A DNA stretch of 5,718 nt from UBA6022 sp035704495. GTDB lineage: Bacteria > Patescibacteriota > Saccharimonadia > Saccharimonadales > Saccharimonadaceae. The position numbers and the translations under genes are program-made. This document shows, one piece after another, positions 4,821 through 5,718 of this stretch. The notes beneath the pieces were generated by a model. That model had not been told where the DNA came from. It made no database searches and saw only the letters and a list, made by a program, of their open reading frames with translations. The DNA lies in assembly GCA_035704495.1 (NCBI GenBank), contig DASSWW010000040.1, positions 1-5,718 of the forward strand, in the 5' to 3' direction. Within the stretch, counting starts at the first letter, position 1. Each line of letters opens with the position of its first letter.

Positions 4821-4971
4821 GACACCCTAACGCTCCTTTTACAAAGACAACAGGCACGCCCAAAATCGACAAATAGGTGCGATCGAGCAGTAACCCAACA
4901 TACTTATAATAATGTACTACTTATGCTTAAAATATAATGAGAAGACTGAAGATTTTTTATTAATTTGCTTG

Positions 4972-4980
4972 TGGTAAAAT
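4972..4980 (+). promoter_or_regulatory. Extended -10 upstream of cyoA
   Basis: TGGTAAAAT (4972-4980) is an extended -10 with nine bases before the ATG at 4990, which leaves a leader of about three bases or none. Two other TATAAT boxes lie upstream at 4905-4910 and 4933-4938 in an AT-rich stretch and could be alternative promoters with longer leaders. No Shine-Dalgarno precedes the ATG. Confidence 0.5.
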
Positions 4981-4989
4981 AAGAGCATT

Positions 4990-5718
4990 ATGCGAAAGCT
5001 AAAAATAAATAAAAAAATTATAATCGCTATTGGTAGTTTGCTGGTTATCGCGCTGATTGCAGTTAGTGTGTTGTATTTGCAAGGATTAGAAATCGCTGTA
5101 CTCGATCCAAAAGGCGTCATTGCTCAAAAACAGTACGAATTATTAGTCTTTACGCTGCTACTCGGTTTTATCGTTGTCATTCCTGTTTTTATTATGGCCG
5201 CCCTAATTGCCTGGCGCTACCGCGAAGACAACACAAAAGCAAAATACACTCCCGATTCCAGCACTAATAGGGTAGCCGAAACGATTTGGTGGGGCATCCC
5301 GATTATCCTCATCGTTATATTATCAGTCGTCACCTGGAACAGCACGCATAATTTAGACCCTTATAAATCGCTTGATGCCAACGCTGATTCTATGACAATT
5401 CAGGTGGTGGCGCTCGACTGGAAATGGCTATTCATTTATCCCAATCACGACATTGCAACTGTCAATTTCGTACAATTTCCTGTTGATACACCGGTTCACT
5501 TTTACCTCACGGCTGATGCTCCGATGAATTCTTTCTGGATTCCACAATTAGGCGGACAAATTTATGCCATGCCCGGCATGGTGACCGAACTTAATTTAGA
5601 TGCGACAGAACAAGGAGAATACAAAGGCTCATCGGCCAACATCAGCGGCGAAGGTTTTTCGGGCATGAAATTTATCGCCAAAGCCAGTTCACAGAACGAA
5701 TTTGATGCCTGGGTGGCA
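4990..5718 (+). CDS. cyoA: Cytochrome bo3 quinol oxidase subunit II, C-terminus cut
   Basis: Subunit II of the heme-copper quinol oxidase that passes electrons from quinol to oxygen and pumps protons. The 243 residues present track E. coli CyoA closely: LDPKG (38-42), a second helix around 50-75 ending WRYRED, KAKYTPD (83-89), a third helix at 100-116 ending TW, ALDWKWLFIYP (141-151), IATVNFVQFP (155-164), MNSFWIPQLGGQIYAMPGM (179-197) and GFSGMKF (222-228). The Cu-A ligand cysteines of cytochrome c oxidases are absent (SSANISG at 214-220), as expected for a quinol oxidase. Unlike the E. coli lipoprotein there is no lipobox cysteine; the Lys-rich N-terminus and first hydrophobic segment (10-30) look like an uncleaved anchor. 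The frame runs off the window end, and cyoB and the other subunits would be expected downstream. Start chosen by the -10 box and homology to the E. coli N-terminus. Confidence 0.95.
   Translation, partial: MRKLKINKKIIIAIGSLLVIALIAVSVLYLQGLEIAVLDPKGVIAQKQYELLVFTLLLGFIVVIPVFIMAALIAWRYREDNTKAKYTPDSSTNRVAETIWWGIPIILIVILSVVTWNSTHNLDPYKSLDANADSMTIQVVALDWKWLFIYPNHDIATVNFVQFPVDTPVHFYLTADAPMNSFWIPQLGGQIYAMPGMVTELNLDATEQGEYKGSSANISGEGFSGMKFIAKASSQNEFDAWVA

Noticed and set aside
4917..5120. Minus-strand frame antisense to the start of cyoA
   Set aside because: It runs through AT-rich sequence opposite a gene with strong homology to E. coli CyoA and has no start signals.

Overview
The window looks like a small-genome bacterium, most plausibly a Candidatus Saccharibacteria (TM7/Patescibacteria) member. 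The clues are a bo3-type quinol oxidase subunit II (CyoA), tight same-strand gene packing, several small orphan membrane proteins, many first genes whose start codon sits where transcription should begin (leaderless mRNAs), and TGA behaving as a stop. No rRNA or marker gene is present, so this placement is inference. No CRISPR array, insertion sequence, phage gene or tRNA was seen.

Layout. Positions 2-595 (+) hold the C-terminal part of an aquaporin-family (MIP) channel with two NPA boxes but unusual residues beside both. It is followed by a strong bidirectional hairpin terminator (624-654). Between that and an orphan minus-strand gene (749-1159) lies a possible small RNA unit on the minus strand: a TTGACA/TACAAT promoter inside a dyad, a 13-bp hairpin, and the shared terminator. 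Positions 1160-1443 form a non-coding block with two overlapping, opposed promoters and a nested, GC-rich set of inverted repeats that looks like an unassigned structured RNA.

Positions 1444-4276 (-) are four tightly packed genes, transcribed from right to left: a degenerate ion-channel-like membrane protein, a PAP2-family lipid phosphatase, a five-helix membrane protein, and the nuclease-fold protein RmuC. Gaps are 32, 26 and 15 nt. Three of the four have a -10 box 6-7 nt before the ATG and no Shine-Dalgarno; the one without its own promoter has a normal Shine-Dalgarno. Upstream, a 139-aa four-helix protein (4401-4820, -) ends in a strong intrinsic terminator whose U-tract runs into the -35 box of the next gene. 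Divergent from it, cyoA (4990 to window end, +) opens what is probably a cytochrome bo oxidase operon.

Together the genes are mainly envelope and membrane functions: water/solute channel, lipid phosphate metabolism, respiratory oxidase and several unassigned membrane proteins, plus one DNA-maintenance protein. The less ordinary content is the two candidate non-coding RNAs, the recurrent leaderless promoter design, and two channel proteins with altered filter residues.
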